Source of the DNA: CAXWPM01 sp965206125 | Lineage (GTDB): Bacteria > Acidobacteriota > Terriglobia > 20CM-2-55-15 | Reading direction: 5' to 3' | DNA: 64,000 nucleotides | Assembly (NCBI GenBank): GCA_965206125.1 | Contig: CBDBIN010000045.1 | Span: 744,001 to 808,000 of the forward strand | Part shown: one piece after another, positions 1 to 8,106 of the stretch | How the letters are laid out: every line of letters begins with the position of its first letter | How positions within the stretch are numbered: position 1 is the first letter of the stretch | Position numbers and translations under genes: made by a program | The notes under the pieces: generated by a model | Database searches by the model: none | What the model saw: only the letters and a program-made list of their open reading frames with translations | Told to the model about the DNA's origin: nothing

Positions 1-2
1 GC

Positions 3-749
3 GAAGTCACTCCGTTCGTGGTTTTGCCGCTGGCGCGTCACCTGACCTACACGACGCGCGAAGACCTCATTCCCGAGTTCAAAGAGTACGGACCGGCGCT
101 GGATCGTCTGGCCGAGCCAGGCGAGGCCACCTCCAACTCGGAACGGATGAGGGTTCCGTTCCCCGAAAACATGGCTGGCGCTCTCGGATGGCTGGAGAAC
201 AACATCGCTGCTCGCTCGGTGGAAACGGTCTATGACGCCTTGCTCGAGGCGATCGCCCTCAACATGCTTCACTACGACACGAGTTACGACACGGCCACCG
301 ATCGGTCCGTTAGCCAGAATGTCAGCTGGCTGGGCTTTACCCACGGCGTGACGTCGTCGAATGCCATCCGCAATACGTGTGAGAAACATCCGCGCTACTG
401 GAAACAGGGTCTCATGCAGATGGCATGCTGGGCGGGACGGAACCGCAGCTTCATCGATCTCGAAACCGAAACATCAGCTTGGCACGTCGCGGACCCTGTC
501 GCCTTCTTCGACGATGTCGACCAGCGGCTCCTTGACCACGGGATGCGCGACCCGATCTTCTCGGCCCACCTGTTGAAGACGAGTGTCGCCGTCAGGAGCG
601 AGCTGGCAGAGGCCTCGGAATCGTGCCGTGCGGCTTTGCTTGCGGCGCTCAACCGGTTCCTGAATTCGCCCATCAAGATGAAGCACGTCCGGCGGCTGGC
701 CCGTCAGGCCATCGCGCTCGTCGCGCGCGATTTCCCGGCGGCCGACTGA
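3..749 (+). CDS. C-terminal part of an unrecognised, mostly helical protein (5' end outside window)
   Basis: The reading frame is open to the left edge; a GTG at 18 is an internal valine as easily as a start, so this is treated as the 3' part of a longer gene. The visible 249 or so residues look soluble and helical, with no membrane segment. They hold a conserved-looking stretch (WLGFTHGVTSSNAIR) and scattered His and Cys residues that could suggest a helical metal-binding or oxidase-like fold, but I do not recognise the family. The stop overlaps the convergent glycosyltransferase gene by 46 bases. Function unknown. Confidence 0.6.
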   Translation, partial: EVTPFVVLPLARHLTYTTREDLIPEFKEYGPALDRLAEPGEATSNSERMRVPFPENMAGALGWLENNIAARSVETVYDALLEAIALNMLHYDTSYDTATDRSVSQNVSWLGFTHGVTSSNAIRNTCEKHPRYWKQGLMQMACWAGRNRSFIDLETETSAWHVADPVAFFDDVDQRLLDHGMRDPIFSAHLLKTSVAVRSELAEASESCRAALLAALNRFLNSPIKMKHVRRLARQAIALVARDFPAAD

Positions 750-1951
750 TCCGGCTGGACCACTTGGACCCCATTCACACTGGCCCAAACGAGAGCAGCG
801 GTAAGACAACACGCGGCCAGGAAGTCAAAGCCCAGTACCTGGAGCAGCCGCTGCGCGTCCGAACCCGGGGCGAGCGGCTGGATAAGGACAAGCCCGATCG
901 CCGCGTAGACCACGCCCCGAACCCAGCGCGGAGGATGCTCCCGGGCCAGGATGAATCCGGCGATGATGGCCGGCCAGAGCAGGACGACCAGCGCAGACCT
1001 ATGGCTGAAGGGCTCCAGCAGCGCCAAGCCGCAGAACGCCACTCCATGCTCGACCCAGCCCACTTCCTGACGTCTCCGGTAGGCGAGCAGCAACAGACCC
1101 ACGTAGCCAGCACCCGCCATGCCAAACCACAGCGTGCGGACCATCTCCGGGTTCAGGCTAACGATGTTTACTGTTCGGTAGTTCGAGTCCGGCACCCCGG
1201 AGTAGTCGACCAGGGTCAAGTAACGCATCAGGGCGCCTCGCAACGACTGGTTCGGGTACCAGATTTCGGCCGATCCCAATTGTGTTTGGAACTCCTGATC
1301 GACCCACTGGGAAAGGAGGTCCAGGTTAGTCGAGAATCCGAAGTAGACTGCGGGAGCCATTGTGAGAAGAAGGGCGAACATCAGGGTCCATGCGACCACG
1401 TCCCAGTCCCTGCGCACGGCCAGATAAGGAACAAAGAACAGCGGCCAGACTTTTATTGCGACCGCCAGGCCCAGCGCTCCGGCCGCCCAGATCGGCCGAC
1501 GCCGTACCAACACTAGAGAGGCAGCCACGAGCACGAATATGAAAAACTGGACGTTGCCGTAGCGGAACTCCAGCACCAGGAAAGACCCCGAGAACAGAAG
1601 CGGGATCAGCCACTCCTCCCGCCTCGGGCTCGTCCCCAGCTCCCGAAAAATCGCCGCGACCAGGAGGAAGAGTGCGGCACACTTCCCCACCACCCAGATT
1701 CCGGCCCCAAGCCCGAGCGGCATGAACGCGAACGGCGCAAACAGGAGCAGGAACAGCGGGGGGTAGCGATAGTGCATCGGCCAGCCCAACCCGCTCGTGT
1801 CTCCATAAACCGGACGCGTGCCGTCGAACACGCCCGCAGCGCCGACGTGGTACACGCGAAAATCCACCGGGTTCTGGGAGAAAAAATAGGCCAGCAAGAC
1901 GACCGCGAGCACCCCTCCCGCGGCAAGTGCTTTCCTGGTGTCGTTCGACAT
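704..1951 (-). CDS. GT87-type (DUF2029) integral membrane glycosyltransferase
   Basis: A 415-residue polytopic membrane protein with about ten hydrophobic segments. The first membrane helix is followed by an acidic loop (NPVDFRVYHVGAAG) and then YRYPPLFLLLFAP. That combination is typical of the GT87/DUF2029 family, which transfers mannose or similar sugars from polyprenyl-phosphate donors on the outer face of the inner membrane. The acidic loop residue is the expected catalytic site. The start lacks a strong ribosome binding site. A CcmD-like microprotein lies 223 bases upstream on the same strand. The acceptor cannot be predicted. Confidence 0.8.
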   Translation of the reverse strand: MSNDTRKALAAGGVLAVVLLAYFFSQNPVDFRVYHVGAAGVFDGTRPVYGDTSGLGWPMHYRYPPLFLLLFAPFAFMPLGLGAGIWVVGKCAALFLLVAAIFRELGTSPRREEWLIPLLFSGSFLVLEFRYGNVQFFIFVLVAASLVLVRRRPIWAAGALGLAVAIKVWPLFFVPYLAVRRDWDVVAWTLMFALLLTMAPAVYFGFSTNLDLLSQWVDQEFQTQLGSAEIWYPNQSLRGALMRYLTLVDYSGVPDSNYRTVNIVSLNPEMVRTLWFGMAGAGYVGLLLLAYRRRQEVGWVEHGVAFCGLALLEPFSHRSALVVLLWPAIIAGFILAREHPPRWVRGVVYAAIGLVLIQPLAPGSDAQRLLQVLGFDFLAACCLTAALVWASVNGVQVVQPDQSAAGKSRATSAMA

Positions 1952-2174
1952 CCCGATTGACTATACCGGTTGAGGCGCGGCGAATACATCGGATGTCGCG
2001 TCGGCGAGGGTCCCGAGCGTGGGGGGACCGGCACGGCGTCCGAGTTCCCACAGTCCTCGTTCCACAGATCGTTGGGGCACTCAGGAAGGTCGGCGGGCTC
2101 CGGGGGGGACGGTGGGCCCGACGCTAAGGAATAGAACCGGGAACGGTAGTGACCGGGCTCCCCGGGTCCGTCGA

Positions 2175-2315
2175 TCAGGCGCCGGGGTCGGTCTCCAGCT
2201 TCGCTCGCATTCCTTCGATTCTCTGGTCGATTGCGGCCTGTCTTCTGGACAATACCTCCGTGTATCCAAAGATACCAATCCAGACCACACAGCCTACAGC
2301 GAATAGCCAAACCAT
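2175..2315 (-). CDS. CcmD-like single-pass membrane microprotein (46 aa)
   Basis: A 46-residue ORF. The N-terminal helix (MVWLFAVGCVVWIGIFGY) is followed by a basic, then amphipathic tail (VLSRRQAAIDQRIEGM). This is the plan of CcmD-family proteins: one membrane helix ending in a Gly-Tyr turn and a short charged coil. A strong ribosome binding site, GGAGG, sits 8 bases before the ATG, which supports real translation. CcmD normally assists the heme exporter CcmABC in c-type cytochrome maturation. No other ccm gene is visible here, so the role is inferred from shape alone. Confidence 0.6.
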   Translation of the reverse strand: MVWLFAVGCVVWIGIFGYTEVLSRRQAAIDQRIEGMRAKLETDPGA

Positions 2316-2451
2316 TCAGAACGCCTCCGATTCACATCGATCATCCCGAGGATACACTCAAATCGGACGGACCTGAAATCGGCCAGGAGGGAGAACGGCT
2401 CTTTAGTCGACGGCACCGGAATTTCCTGGACTCCGGCGCCGCCGAATGAAA

Positions 2452-3567
2452 CTACTGGCGTGGAGAGATGTTTCTTGCCGAAGCACCGCCTCTATCCGCC
2501 CTTCGCCGCGTGGAATCCTCGGATGGAACCAGAGCGTAGCCAACGGCGGTGTCGCGCGTCACGTGGGTGAATACGAGTTCGTAGGAACGCTCTTCACCCC
2601 GCGTGTAGAACACGATCGACTGCTGGGCCGGTTGGTCCTCCACCCAGAGGATGCGCCCGTCCGCCTTCAGGTGTAGCCAGCCGCTCACTTTCTGGCTGGA
2701 CTCGTTCGAATCGCTCACATGCAGCATGATTCCAGGAGCGATCTCCACGGCATCGTCTTCAAACAGCTCAAAGCCGAGCCGGGTCTTGTCCACCTTTCGT
2801 GCGATGGCGGCCAGTTCGCGTTCGGTCGGCTCCAGCCGACGGCGCACATCACCGACCGTATCCCACACGTCGGCCAGATCACGACCCGTGCGCCGCCCGA
2901 TCTCGGCGTCTTGCTCTCGCAGTTGCGCCACTTCCAGCCGGGTGCTCTCCCTGAGTTCATCGACTTCCTGCTGGATCCGGGCAAGCTGGGTCCTGTCCGC
3001 CGAGCGGGATGATTCCACGTTGGCCATCCGGGTCTCGACGTCCCCAACCCGTCGATCCATTTCCGCTTCGATACGGCGAGCGAGGTCTGCACCGAGATCC
3101 TGCGCCTCCTGGCGTACCACTGCCAGGGCGGTGCCCAGATCACTTTCGAAATCGGAAATCTGATCCTGCATTCTTCGAAGGACCCCGTTCTCTGAAGACA
3201 TCTCCTCGAGCACCGCCTCGGCGGCCACCAGACGGGAATCGACCTGGGTCACCAGCGTCTGAACGCCTGGCAGCTGACCGATCAGGCTATCCTGGTCCCG
3301 AAGCTGAGAAAACCCCATCCAGATCCCGGCCGTGAAGATAAACGCCAACACGACCACCGAGGCCCAGAGCCCTCGGACGCTGCGGCGCTGCTTGCCGATA
3401 TCACCCTCGTTGTCATCCGCAACTGCCCGAGCCTTGCGGGCTTCGGAATGCGCCGCGTCAGCCGCCTGCCGGGCGTGCAGCACATCTCCCTCAAGGCGTT
3501 CTACAGGGTCCACCGGATTCTCTTCCGGGCGGCTTCCCTCTTCACTGGTTCCATCATTTTCTTCCAT
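2452..3567 (-). CDS. Single-pass membrane protein with long periplasmic coiled coil
   Basis: A 371-residue protein of unknown function. Residues 1-60 are acidic and hydrophilic. One membrane helix lies at about 68-90 (WASVVVLAFIFTAGIWMGF). Residues 95-260 are rich in heptad-like Glu/Arg/Leu and read as a long coiled coil. A compact domain at about 265-355 looks like beta strands. The start is backed by AGGAG eight bases upstream. The layout suggests an envelope scaffold or tether. It runs divergently from the ADOP permease, with a 296-base spacer in which I see nothing else. Confidence 0.6.
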   Translation of the reverse strand: MEENDGTSEEGSRPEENPVDPVERLEGDVLHARQAADAAHSEARKARAVADDNEGDIGKQRRSVRGLWASVVVLAFIFTAGIWMGFSQLRDQDSLIGQLPGVQTLVTQVDSRLVAAEAVLEEMSSENGVLRRMQDQISDFESDLGTALAVVRQEAQDLGADLARRIEAEMDRRVGDVETRMANVESSRSADRTQLARIQQEVDELRESTRLEVAQLREQDAEIGRRTGRDLADVWDTVGDVRRRLEPTERELAAIARKVDKTRLGFELFEDDAVEIAPGIMLHVSDSNESSQKVSGWLHLKADGRILWVEDQPAQQSIVFYTRGEERSYELVFTHVTRDTAVGYALVPSEDSTRRRADRGGASARNISPRQ

Positions 3568-3863
3568 TTCGTTTCTCCTTCGGCGAGTGCCCGGGCGTTA
3601 GAAAACATACAGACGGACCCGAAGCGTCCAATGGGCGGGTCCGTCCAGATAGACCGATACTGCATAGACGGCGAAAGCGTCTGGTAAGTTGACTGACAAT
3701 CCCGAAAATAGTTACCAGCCGGATCAGCGGAACGGTTGTTTCGTTTGTCCACCTCTACCGGAGTTTCGTTCGCGAATTTCGACTCCGATGGAGGCATTCG
3801 AAACTATTTCATCCCTCGAGACACATGTAATACAGTGCTCTCGACTAGTATCCAGGAGGGACG

Positions 3864-6263
3864 ATGGAAACGCTGATACAAGACCTTCGATACGCGGTTC
3901 GAGCCTTGACCAGGAGCCCGGGTTTCACAGTGGTCGCCGTCGCGGTGCTCGCCCTGGGAATTGGAGCGAACACCGCGATCTTCAGCACGCTCAACGCCGT
4001 CGCGTTCGCCACACTGCCCTATTCGGAACCGGATCGCCTGGTGCAGATCCTGAGCACGGGTCCGGCCTCTAAGGACCCACCCACGTTCATGCTATCGGGG
4101 AACGAAGTCATCGAGTACCGGTCCCAGAATTCGGTCTTCGAGTACGTCGCCGGCTATCGGAACCGGGAGATGGACTACCGCGGTAGTTTCGAGCCCGTGA
4201 CTCTCTCCGCCGCCAGCGTCACGTCGGACTTCTTCCGAATGTTTGGATACGAAGCCGCGCTCGGCCGCACCTTCGGTCCCGAGCACGAGAACAGGTCGAG
4301 CCGGGGGACTATCGTCGTGAGCGACCGGTTCTGGCGCCAGTACCTGGGCGCTGATCCCAACGCCGTCGGAAAGAGCGTGCGACTGAACCGCAATGACTCT
4401 GTCGTGGTCGGGGTCCTCGAGCCCGGCTACACGCATGTGGAAGGTGAGAACGCGGACATATTCATTGTGGTAGCGCTCGATAATCAGGAAGCGCTGCAAG
4501 CGAGGTGGCTCACCGTCGTCGCCCGCATGAAAGCCGGCGTATCGACAGAGCAGGTTCAGGCCGAGTTGGATCTGATCGCCCCTCGTGTCGAGGAGAAGTA
4601 CCCCGACCGAAACGAAGGCTGGTCGACCAGCGTCGCTCCGCTCCGGCCGTTGCTGGCCGGCGAGGTAAATCCGTTACTGTATGTGCTGCTCGGCTCGGTT
4701 TTCCTCGTGCTGTTGATCGCGTGCGCGAACGTCACAAACCTCTTCCTGTTCCGCGCCGTCACCCGGGAGCGTGAGATTGCCGTTCGCTCGGCAATGGGCG
4801 CAGGCCGGGGCCGGCTGGGACGCCAGGTTCTGACCGAGAGTACGCTCGTGGCTCTCTTGGGCGGCGGCGGTCTGATGCTGGCGCTTTCGGGAATGCGAGC
4901 GCTGGTTCCGCTGTTTCCCCAGGACGTCCTCGGAGTGACTGCGGTCCCCATCGATGGACGCGTCCTCTTGTTTGCGGTCGGCATGACGGTGTTGACTGCG
5001 ATCGTCGTCGGCCTGGCACCCGCGCTACACGCTTCGCGCCGAAACATTTCAGGATGCCTGACCGACGCCAGCCGGGGACGCATGGCCGGAGGCGGCCGGG
5101 AAACCCTTCGGCGTCTCCTGGTCGTGTCGGAAGTTGCGCTTGCAATGGTCCTGTTGGTCGGCGCCGGTCTCTTGATGAGAAGTTTTCTGAACATGCGGTC
5201 GGTCGATCTCGGGTTTCAGACTGAGAACGTCCTGACGATGCAGGTGCGGCCGAGTTGGGCACTCTACGATGGGCGTCCGGACCCAGCGTTCTACAGCATG
5301 CTCTTCGAACGGGTTGCCGCCCTTCCGGGCGTCGTCCAGAGCGGTGCGACATCGCGGCTTCCGATGAGAGGCCGGTTCGGGGGCTGGCCGGTGCGAGCGG
5401 AGGCGGAAGCGCCCGATCCGGAGAATCAGTACGAGTCCGGACTGAAGCTTATCGGCGGCAGCTACTTTCAGGCCATGGGAATCCCTCTGCTCAAGGGTCG
5501 CAACGTCGGGGAGCAGGACAGCCGGGATGCCCCGTCCGTCGTCATCATCAATGACCTGCTTGCCAGGCTCCTCTGGCCCGGGGAGGATCCGATCGGACGC
5601 CGCATCGCGGCCCGGCGTTTGTCTATGGAAGTCGTCGGTGTGGTCGGGGACGTAAAAGATACCCTGGAAGGCGAAGCGGCGCCTCTGTTCTACGTGCCAT
5701 ACCGACAATTCCTGGGGGAGAGTCAACCGCGCATGCTGGTGATTCGGGCCGAGGGCGACCCGTTGGTGATGGTCGATGCCATTCATCGCGAGGCGGCCGA
5801 CCTGGACCCGGGCATGATCGTCAACGACATCGCAACTCTGGACCAGATCAAGGGCGGTTTCATCACGCCGCAGCGTTTTTCAATGCTGCTGCTCGGCATT
5901 TTCGCCGGGGTCACGGTCGTTCTGGCCGCAGCGGGCATTTACGGCGTGATGTCCTATTCAGTAAGCCAGCGAACCCAGGAGATCGGCGTCCGGAGAGCGC
6001 TCGGAGCGGAAGCAGGGGACCTGCGGTCGATGGTCGTTCGCCAGGGCCTGAAGCTGATCGCGATCGGCCTGGGCATCGGCCTGGTCGTCGCAGTAGCGTT
6101 CACTCGCACCCTGGGCAATCTGCTCTGGGGAGTCACGGCGACCGACCCGATCACGATCGGGGTGGTCATCCTGATCCTGGCCACGGTCGGGATGCTCGCT
6201 TGCTACCTGCCGGCGCTGCGCGCGACGCGGATCGACCCGGTCTCGGCGTTGCGGTACGAATAG
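3864..6263 (+). CDS. ADOP-family ABC transporter permease (MacB/FtsX-like duplication)
   Basis: A 799-residue membrane protein opening with DLRYAVRALTRSPGFTVVAV, the hallmark N-terminus of acidobacterial duplicated orphan permeases. Two MacB periplasmic core domains (about 50-240 and 470-650) alternate with two FtsX-type permease units of three or four helices (about 275-450 and 680-790), plus the leading helix at 20-42. Such proteins lack an adjacent ATPase gene, as here. AGGAGG lies 4-9 bases before the ATG. The substrate is unknown; the family is related to macrolide and lipoprotein exporters. The gene ends just before a bidirectional terminator. Confidence 0.9.
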   Translation: METLIQDLRYAVRALTRSPGFTVVAVAVLALGIGANTAIFSTLNAVAFATLPYSEPDRLVQILSTGPASKDPPTFMLSGNEVIEYRSQNSVFEYVAGYRNREMDYRGSFEPVTLSAASVTSDFFRMFGYEAALGRTFGPEHENRSSRGTIVVSDRFWRQYLGADPNAVGKSVRLNRNDSVVVGVLEPGYTHVEGENADIFIVVALDNQEALQARWLTVVARMKAGVSTEQVQAELDLIAPRVEEKYPDRNEGWSTSVAPLRPLLAGEVNPLLYVLLGSVFLVLLIACANVTNLFLFRAVTREREIAVRSAMGAGRGRLGRQVLTESTLVALLGGGGLMLALSGMRALVPLFPQDVLGVTAVPIDGRVLLFAVGMTVLTAIVVGLAPALHASRRNISGCLTDASRGRMAGGGRETLRRLLVVSEVALAMVLLVGAGLLMRSFLNMRSVDLGFQTENVLTMQVRPSWALYDGRPDPAFYSMLFERVAALPGVVQSGATSRLPMRGRFGGWPVRAEAEAPDPENQYESGLKLIGGSYFQAMGIPLLKGRNVGEQDSRDAPSVVIINDLLARLLWPGEDPIGRRIAARRLSMEVVGVVGDVKDTLEGEAAPLFYVPYRQFLGESQPRMLVIRAEGDPLVMVDAIHREAADLDPGMIVNDIATLDQIKGGFITPQRFSMLLLGIFAGVTVVLAAAGIYGVMSYSVSQRTQEIGVRRALGAEAGDLRSMVVRQGLKLIAIGLGIGLVVAVAFTRTLGNLLWGVTATDPITIGVVILILATVGMLACYLPALRATRIDPVSALRYE

Positions 6264-6280
6264 CCCAGAGGTACGAAAAA

Positions 6281-6304
6281 ACGGCGGTCCGTCCGGACCG
6301 CCGT
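6281..6304. terminator. Perfect GC-rich palindrome between convergent genes
   Basis: ACGGCGGTCCG and CGGACCGCCGT form an 11-bp stem around two bases, preceded by an A run. It lies between the stops of the ADOP permease (+) and ankyrin gene A (-) and probably terminates both. The T run is good only in the minus direction (AAAAAA at 6275-6281). Confidence 0.75.
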
Positions 6305-6331
6305 GATCTCTTCTGACTTCCTGTAGTTACA

Positions 6332-7927
6332 CTACTGCTGCTGCCGTCCGCCCGTGTCCGGTCTGGCCTTGAGGACGCACACCGACGCCCGGCAGTTGTC
6401 GGCAAATTCCGAACCGAACTGGATCAGCAGAGCGATGGTGTCGGGATATACCCGCGCATTCATCGAAGGGCCGTTGGCATAGTCGGCTACGCTGTCGCCA
6501 GTGCCCATCGCGACGGCACGGTCGTCGACCTCTTCCCTTCCGCTGACGTTTCCGGCTCTGACCGTCGGGTCGGCACCGGCGGCCACCAGATACTCGATGA
6601 TATCGTTGTTGCCCACCCGAGCCACGCCGTGCAACGGGGTGTAGCCCCGGCTGTCCCGGGCATTGACATCGGCTACGTGCTCTTCCACCAGATAGCGGAC
6701 AGTGGCCAAGCGTGCGTCCGGCACGAAGGCGGTGCCCTGGTGAGATATCCCGAAGCCTCCGGCAACCTGCAGGGGAGAGACTCCGGCGGTGGAGTAGATG
6801 TTCGGATCAGCTCCCGCGGCGACCAGTAATCGCATCACTTCCTCGTCGTTGGCCTGGGCCGCACGCCAGAACGCCGTCGCTCCGGCGGCGTCGCCGCCGC
6901 CACCGCCGAATCTGCGGAACCATAGGGCTTTGGTGATCCTGGTATTTACTTCAGCTCCGCCGGCGATCAGCTCCTTCATCAGATCGACGTGATTGATCTG
7001 TTCCTGCTCCGTGCTCAGCGGCGGATACCATGTGCGCTGCGCATACTCGGCATCGATCACCGCGTAAAGCGGCGCCAGCCCCCAATCGCTGGCAATCGCC
7101 GGGTCCGCGCCATTGTCGAACAAGAACTTCCCGATGTCGAAGTGGCTGTTCATGATACCGGTCGTCATGGCGCTCATCCCGTCGAGCGCGCTCCCCTGGT
7201 TGACGTCCGCTCCGACCTCGACGAGCGCCCTTACGGCATCCATCTGGCCTTCCCGCGCGGCCAGGTGCAAAGCAGTGTTGCCGCCCATCTTCGCCGGGCT
7301 TCCACGATCCCCCCGTCCGCCGCCGCCCCTCCGGGCTCCGCCGTGAAGCTCATGCACCTCGGACGTGACATCCAGGTCTGCGCCCGCTGCGGCCAGCAGT
7401 CGGATGACATCGGATCGGTTCAACGCTGCCGCAAACATCGTCGCGGTTTGACCGTACGCGGACTCGGTCGCGTTCACATCGGCGCTCGTGGCGAGCAGCA
7501 CCCTGACAGCATCCGGGATACCCGATGCAGCAGCCAGCATGAGCGGCGTGGTTCCCTGAGCGTTCGGCGAGTTTGCGTTGGCGCCCGCGGCGAGCATGAG
7601 CTCGAGGATCGCCGCATTGCCGTTCTTGGCGGCGATAAACAGCGGAGTCAGCGCTCCAAGACGCGTCTCGGCGTTGAGGTCCGCTCCAGCCTGGATGAGC
7701 ATTCGCACCATCACGGCGTCATCCGTGTATGCCGCCCAGTGCAACGCCGTCGTGCCGTCACCCTGCGCACCGTTCACGTCGGCGTTTTCGCCCAGGAGTC
7801 TTTCGACCGCAGGCATGTCGCCTGCCATGGCCGCTCTCGACAACGACGCGTCCTGGATGGCCGCCGAAGCGAGCATCGTCATGCACAGAATGCCAATCAA
7901 GCTCTGACCTATTCGACCCAGCATCAT
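6332..7927 (-). CDS. Secreted ankyrin-repeat protein, cassette A
   Basis: A 531-residue protein with an N-terminal signal peptide (about 1-23, MMLGRIGQSLIGILCMTMLA). At least eight ankyrin repeats follow, seen as repeated G-TALHWAA and LL-AGADVN patterns. A WYPPLSTEQEQ insert lies near residue 310. The C-terminal tail carries GDSVADYANGP and then a CX4C pair (NCRASVC). These last three elements recur in the other three cassette proteins, so the C-terminus is a family-specific domain rather than extra ankyrin repeats. A Gly/Arg-rich stretch (GGARRGGGGRGDRG) sits near residue 200. It is the third gene of cassette A and is probably a periplasmic protein-protein interaction scaffold. Confidence 0.88.
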   Translation of the reverse strand: MMLGRIGQSLIGILCMTMLASAAIQDASLSRAAMAGDMPAVERLLGENADVNGAQGDGTTALHWAAYTDDAVMVRMLIQAGADLNAETRLGALTPLFIAAKNGNAAILELMLAAGANANSPNAQGTTPLMLAAASGIPDAVRVLLATSADVNATESAYGQTATMFAAALNRSDVIRLLAAAGADLDVTSEVHELHGGARRGGGGRGDRGSPAKMGGNTALHLAAREGQMDAVRALVEVGADVNQGSALDGMSAMTTGIMNSHFDIGKFLFDNGADPAIASDWGLAPLYAVIDAEYAQRTWYPPLSTEQEQINHVDLMKELIAGGAEVNTRITKALWFRRFGGGGGDAAGATAFWRAAQANDEEVMRLLVAAGADPNIYSTAGVSPLQVAGGFGISHQGTAFVPDARLATVRYLVEEHVADVNARDSRGYTPLHGVARVGNNDIIEYLVAAGADPTVRAGNVSGREEVDDRAVAMGTGDSVADYANGPSMNARVYPDTIALLIQFGSEFADNCRASVCVLKARPDTGGRQQQ

Positions 7928-7956
7928 TGGTCCTTCCTTCAGTTTGAAGTCCTACT

Positions 7957-8103
7957 CACCACACGGATCCCTGGGAGCATGTGCTGAAAGTCGGGACCAC
8001 TCCTCTGTAGGGGCGGTCTGCGACCGCCCATTATTGGGCGCTCATAGAGCGCCCCTACAGCCTTAGGCGACTTTCAGCACAAGCTCCCAGGGACACCACA
8101 CGG
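7957..8103. mobile_element. 127-bp MITE-like palindromic element with 10-bp target duplication
   Basis: The element spans 7967-8093. Its 26-base terminal inverted repeats are at 7968-7993 and 8068-8093, with one mismatch. Inside are two tandem hairpins: GGGCGGTC/GACCGCCC and GGGCGCTC/GAGCGCCC. The direct repeat CACCACACGG flanks it exactly, at 7957-7966 and 8094-8103, as expected of a target-site duplication. It encodes nothing and lies between the DUF1552 and ankyrin genes of cassette A. Degenerate relatives are at about 38750 and 54670. Confidence 0.8.
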
Positions 8104-8106
8104 GTG

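Noticed and set aside
1165..1200. A tRNA-like T-arm sequence (GTAGTTCGAGTCC)
   Set aside because: It lies inside the GT87 coding region, and no acceptor, D or anticodon stems surround it.
623..1516. Long plus-strand frame opposite the glycosyltransferase
   Set aside because: The product is composition-biased with no recognisable domain; the minus-strand frame encodes a clear membrane enzyme.
7967..8093. Possible CRISPR repeat or attachment site
   Set aside because: There is a single inverted-repeat unit without spacers, and the exact 10-bp flanking duplication fits a MITE-like insertion instead.
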